This document shows, one piece after another, positions 60,726 to 64,000 of a stretch of 64,000 nt of DNA. The stretch is from Aquihabitans sp. G128. GTDB taxonomy: Bacteria; Actinomycetota; Acidimicrobiia; Acidimicrobiales; Iamiaceae. The translations under genes were made by a program, and so were the position numbers. The stretch is from positions 1,116,001 through 1,180,000 of the forward strand of contig NZ_CP077604.1 of assembly GCF_019048865.1 (NCBI RefSeq). Direction: 5' to 3'. The notes beneath the pieces were generated by a model, which was given only the letters and a program-made list of their open reading frames with translations, ran no database searches and was not told the origin of the DNA. The first letter of the stretch is position 1, and every line of letters starts with the position of its first letter.

Positions 60726-61666
60726 GCAGGATCCGCCATGGGGCCGAACCCGACGAGGCGGGTCTCGGGGTGGAGCACGGTGCCGGAGCTCAGGTGCACG
60801 CGGCGGCGGACCTCGACCATGAGGTCCCACACGTCCTGGGCTCGACCGCCGGGGTCGGCCTGGATGAAGTTGGCGTGCTTGGTGGACACCTCGGCGGTGC
60901 CCACCCGCAGGCCCTTGGCGCCCGCGGCGTCGATGAGCCGCCCGGCGGAGTCGCCCGGCGGGTTGGTGAAGACCGAGCCGGCGTTCTGGCCGCCGGGCTG
61001 GTTGGCCCGCCGCCAGCGCACGATCTCGGAGATCTCCGCCTCGGCCGCCTCGACGTCGCCGGGCGCCAGCTCGAGCTCGGCCCACGCGACCACCTGGTGG
61101 GCCGCCACCGCGGACGAGCGGTACTGGAGCTCGAGCGCGGCGGTGGGCACCGCACCATCCTTGTTGGCTGCGAGGTCCACGACGCGGACCCTCACCAGCG
61201 AGGCGGCCACGTCGGAGCCGTGGCCGCCGGCGTTCATCCGCACCGCGCCGCCGACGGAGCCGGGCACGCCGACCGCCCACTCGAAGCCCGTGAGCCCGGC
61301 CGCCGCGGTGCGCCGCGCCACCACCGGCAGGAGGGCGGCGCCGCCGGCGCGCACCGTGGTCCCCTCGATGGCGACCTCGGCGAAGGTGCCGGCGAGCTGG
61401 ACGGCCAGCCCGTCGAAGCCGGTGTCGGCCACGAGCAGGTTCGAGCCCTTCCCCACCACCAGCACGGGCAGGGCTCGGCGCCGGGCGACCTCGGCGGCGC
61501 GCTGGAGCTCGTCGTCGCTGCCGACCGTCGCGAGCCAGCGGGCCGCGCCGCCCACCCGGTAGGTGGTGAGCGGCGCCAGCGGTGCGTGCGGCACCACCAG
61601 GTCGCCCAGCTCGGCCGCGACGACGTCGTCCGGATCGAGCGGGACCGGCCCGCCGGTCGAGCTCAC
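60722..61666 (-). CDS. murB: UDP-N-acetylenolpyruvoylglucosamine reductase MurB
   Basis: About 314 aa. FAD-binding motifs TTYRVGGAARWLA and LVVGKGSNLLVADTGF are visible. ELQYRSSAVAAHQVV and the catalytic region GSVFTNPPGDSAGRLIDAA follow (the serine in GSVF donates a proton), and EVSTKHANFIQADP carries the essential Glu or its neighbours. It reduces enolpyruvyl-UDP-GlcNAc to UDP-MurNAc with NADPH. It is GTGA-coupled to both murC and ftsQ. Confidence 0.94.
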   Translation of the reverse strand: MSSTGGPVPLDPDDVVAAELGDLVVPHAPLAPLTTYRVGGAARWLATVGSDDELQRAAEVARRRALPVLVVGKGSNLLVADTGFDGLAVQLAGTFAEVAIEGTTVRAGGAALLPVVARRTAAAGLTGFEWAVGVPGSVGGAVRMNAGGHGSDVAASLVRVRVVDLAANKDGAVPTAALELQYRSSAVAAHQVVAWAELELAPGDVEAAEAEISEIVRWRRANQPGGQNAGSVFTNPPGDSAGRLIDAAGAKGLRVGTAEVSTKHANFIQADPGGRAQDVWDLMVEVRRRVHLSSGTVLHPETRLVGFGPMADPA

Positions 61667-63093
61667 GCCGGGGCGGCGGCGGCGAGGGCCGCCACCAACC
61701 GGGGACCGAGGGTGGAGACGTCGCCGGCGCCGACGGTGAGGCACAGGTCCCCGGGGCGCAGCACCTGGGAGGCCCAAGCCGCCGCGTCGTCGAGCGTGGG
61801 CACCCAGGCGACCTCGGCCCACGGCCGTCGGTCGAGCACGGCGTCGACCAGGGTGCGGCCGCTCACACCGGGCAGCGGCGCCTCGCCGGCGCCGTAGACG
61901 TCGGTGACCGCGACGACGTCGCCGAGGGCCAGGGCGGCCCCGAAGTCCTCGCCCTGGTCCCGGGTGCGGGTGTAGCGGTGCGGCTGGAAGACGACCACCA
62001 CCCGGCCCCAGCCCGCCTCGGCGGCCGACGCCACGAGGGCGCGGACCTTGCCCGGGTTGTGGGCGTAGTCGTCGACCACCGTCACGCCGCCGGCCTCGCC
62101 CACCACCTGGAAGCGGCGCGCCACGCCGGCGTAGGCCGAGAGGGCGGCGACGCCGTCGGCCACCGGCACGCCGAGCGTGGCGGCGGTGGCGATGGCCACC
62201 GCCGCGTTGCGGGCGTGGTGGCGGCCGGGGGTGCCGATGGCGACCGGCCCCACCTCGACCCCGTCGACCGTCAGCCCGAAGGTGGTGGTGAGGTGGTCGA
62301 TGGCGACGTCGTGGATCCGGTAGCGGGCCTCGGCGGACTCCCCCACCGTCACCGAGCCGTGGGCGGTGGCCAGGCGGAGGGCCCGCTCGTCGACGCCGAC
62401 GGCCACCCGCGGGTCGTCGATGCAGACGATCCCGGTGGCCGCCTCGGCCAGGAAGCGGTCGAACCCGGCTTCGATGTGGTCGATGGTGCCCCAGTGGTCG
62501 AGGTGGTCCTCGTCGACGTTGGTGACCACGGCGGTGGCGGCGCCGAGCTCGAGGAACGAGCCGTCGCTCTCGTCGGCCTCCACCACGAACGACCCGGTCG
62601 CCCCACCCCAGCGGGCGGCGTCGCCCAGCCCGACCGGCACCGCGCCCACGAGGAACGACGGGTCGGCACCGACGCCGTCGAGCAGCGTGGCGAGCATGGC
62701 GGTGGTGGACGTCTTGCCGTGCGTGCCGGAGACGGCCACGGTGGGTCGGGCCGAGCAGATGGCGGCGAGGATGGCGGCCCGATCGACGAGCTGCTGGCCG
62801 GCCGCCGTCGCCGCGGCGAGCACCTCGGCAGTGGGTTGGAACGCCGTCGAGTGGGCCACCACCTGGGCGTAGTGGGCCGCCGCGACGGCGAAGAGGTCTC
62901 CGGGCTCGACCACCTCGGGACGGACGCCGGCGGCCTCGAGCTTGGGCCAGGCGCCGGTGCGGTTCGTGTCGGAGCCGGTCACCTGGTGGCCCATGGCCGC
63001 CAGGATGATGCCGATGGCGCTGATGCCGGCACCACCGATGCCGACGAGGTGGATGGCCCGCGGCGTGGACAGGTCGACGACGGGCTCAGCCAC
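61663..63093 (-). CDS. murC: UDP-N-acetylmuramate--L-alanine ligase MurC
   Basis: This 476-aa ATP-dependent ligase adds L-Ala to UDP-MurNAc. The N-terminal Rossmann part reads IHLVGIGGAGISAIGIILAA, the ATP P-loop is AVSGTHGKTSTTAMLA, and ADESDGSFLELG and TNVDEDHLDHWG follow. The C-terminal domain has VVDDYAHNPGKVRALVAS and VFQPHRYTRTRDQGED. The GTG at 63093 overlaps murG's end by eight bases. Confidence 0.95.
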   Translation of the reverse strand: MAEPVVDLSTPRAIHLVGIGGAGISAIGIILAAMGHQVTGSDTNRTGAWPKLEAAGVRPEVVEPGDLFAVAAAHYAQVVAHSTAFQPTAEVLAAATAAGQQLVDRAAILAAICSARPTVAVSGTHGKTSTTAMLATLLDGVGADPSFLVGAVPVGLGDAARWGGATGSFVVEADESDGSFLELGAATAVVTNVDEDHLDHWGTIDHIEAGFDRFLAEAATGIVCIDDPRVAVGVDERALRLATAHGSVTVGESAEARYRIHDVAIDHLTTTFGLTVDGVEVGPVAIGTPGRHHARNAAVAIATAATLGVPVADGVAALSAYAGVARRFQVVGEAGGVTVVDDYAHNPGKVRALVASAAEAGWGRVVVVFQPHRYTRTRDQGEDFGAALALGDVVAVTDVYGAGEAPLPGVSGRTLVDAVLDRRPWAEVAWVPTLDDAAAWASQVLRPGDLCLTVGAGDVSTLGPRLVAALAAAAPA

Positions 63094-64000
63094 GGGCTGC
63101 GGCCTCGACCACCGCGGCGGCTCGCTCGGCGGCGTCGACCAGCGCCGCCTCCCGCAGGGCCCGCGACATGGCGGCGAGGCGCTCGGGATCGCCGAGCAGC
63201 GCGTCGAGCTCGGCTTCCAGCCGGTCGGTGTCCAGCTCGGCGTCGAGCACCACCACCGCGCCGCCGAGGGCTTCGACCCCCTGGGCGTTGGCGAGCTGGT
63301 GGTCCCGGGTGGCGATGGGCAGCGGGACGAGCACCGACGGCAGGCCGGCGGCCATCAGCTCGAACACCGAGCCTCCGGCCCGGGTGACGGCCAGGTCGGC
63401 GGCGTCCAGCAGGAGGTCCATGCGGTCCTCGTAGGCCACCGCTTGGTACACGAGCCCGCCCTCGGGCGGGACCGGCGCCTCGAACGAGGCGAAGTCGCGC
63501 TTGCCGATGACGTGGCGGATGGCGAGGTCGGAGCGGTGGGCCCAGCGCGCGGCCAGGCCCTGCACCGCGACGTTGATCTTGCGGGATCCGAGGGACCCGG
63601 CGAACACCGCCAGGACCGTGCGGTCGGCGGGCAGGCCCAGCGAGGCGCGGGCCCCGGCGGGATCGGGGTGCTCGGCCATGGCTCGGATCTCGGGCCGCAG
63701 CGGGTTGCCGGTCACCGTGGCGCGGGGCAGGTCGGTGCCCTCGAACGAGACGGCCGAGGCGGTGGCGAAGCGGCGCAGGACCCGGTTGACCGCTCCCGCC
63801 TTCTTGTTCTGCTCGAGCAGCACGAGCGGGACCCGGCTGAGCACGGCGCCGACCCCGCAGGCGAAGGAGGCGTAGCCGCCCAGGACCACCACGACCTCCG
63901 GGCGGTGCCGGCGCACGAGGCGCACGCCACGCACGAGGGCCTTCACGAGGTCGAGGGCGGCGGCGGCGTTGGCGGGGGTGAGCCGACGCTGGATCCCACG
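63086..64000 (-). CDS. murG: Undecaprenyl-PP-MurNAc-pentapeptide GlcNAc transferase MurG (5' end outside window)
   Basis: The window holds the last 304 codons; the N-terminus, including the first glycine loop, lies beyond base 64000. Visible segments are VVLGGYASFACGVGAVLSRV and LVLLEQNKKAGAVNRVLRRF. VTGNPLRPEI follows, with VFAGSLGSRKINVAVQGLA in place of the usual GGSxGA donor loop. TRAGGSVFELMAAGLPSVLV is the UDP-GlcNAc-binding helix. MurG completes lipid II. It overlaps murC, continuing the cell-wall operon to the right. Confidence 0.93.
   Translation of the reverse strand, partial: RGIQRRLTPANAAAALDLVKALVRGVRLVRRHRPEVVVVLGGYASFACGVGAVLSRVPLVLLEQNKKAGAVNRVLRRFATASAVSFEGTDLPRATVTGNPLRPEIRAMAEHPDPAGARASLGLPADRTVLAVFAGSLGSRKINVAVQGLAARWAHRSDLAIRHVIGKRDFASFEAPVPPEGGLVYQAVAYEDRMDLLLDAADLAVTRAGGSVFELMAAGLPSVLVPLPIATRDHQLANAQGVEALGGAVVVLDAELDTDRLEAELDALLGDPERLAAMSRALREAALVDAAERAAAVVEAAARG

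Noticed and set aside
1..64000. CRISPR arrays, insertion sequences, prophage genes, rRNA genes, replication origin
   Set aside because: No spaced direct repeats, transposase, integrase or phage structural genes, and no rRNA-like sequence were seen. The DnaA-like boxes are too few and too weak for an origin.

Overview
This is 64 kb of very GC-rich bacterial chromosome. Both strands are densely coded and GTG starts are common. The right end carries a division and cell-wall (dcw) cluster on the minus strand: murG, murC, murB, ftsQ, ftsZ, pgeF, yggS, sepF, yggT, divIVA. ftsA is absent between ftsQ and ftsZ, and sepF and divIVA lie downstream, which is the actinobacterial layout. A Bpa/PafE-type proteasome activator, an F420-type oxidoreductase, a TIGR03086-type (mycothiol-linked) protein and an SCO6745-type protein also point to Actinomycetota. 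I favour a member of the Acidimicrobiia, but that is inference. No integrase, transposase, rRNA or CRISPR array was seen.

Layout: (1) 0-12.8 kb holds scattered partner-switching parts (GAF-ANTAR protein, two STAS antagonists and a third STAS remnant, a GAF-SpoIIE phosphatase, an RsbW-like kinase). These are mixed with hydrolases, a TatA/B-type protein, a hemerythrin protein with a histone-H1-like tail and an F420-type oxidoreductase. Within this stretch, 8.6-11.6 kb is a four-gene cassette of PIG-L deacetylase, NodS-like methyltransferase, family 2 glycosyltransferase and acyl-CoA-dehydrogenase-like protein. This cassette is the best candidate for an undescribed pathway. (2) 12.8-39 kb is a long run of mostly single-gene accessory functions: peptidase E, dienelactone hydrolase, acetyltransferase, flavin split-barrel proteins, AlkZ-like protein, patatin, an ECF42-type sigma factor with its DGPF partner, a GAF-GGDEF-EAL-DICT c-di-GMP protein, FeS photolyase, methionine aminopeptidase and several small unknowns. 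(3) 39.4-41.4 kb is a patch of orphan genes and a broken gene abutting the 3' end of tRNA-Val(GAC). (4) 41.5-50.6 kb (minus) holds dnaE, a response regulator with a hybrid sensor kinase, a lipoprotein, Bpa and a phosphodiesterase. (5) 50.7-64 kb holds an Rrf2 regulator, then rluD, lspA, a zinc-finger-degenerate TraR/DksA protein, a large acidic membrane protein and the dcw cluster, all minus strand.

Two features recur across the window. First, many start codons sit only 6-8 nt downstream of a TANNNT hexamer, which suggests abundant leaderless transcripts. Second, at least ten genes are split by single frameshifts, several of them in runs of 6-7 C or G. This looks more like residual sequencing error than wholesale decay. 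Where both halves are clearly coding I give the joined gene and mark the break. Three other loci (a third STAS, an M24-peptidase head and a glyoxalase tail) are true fragments.
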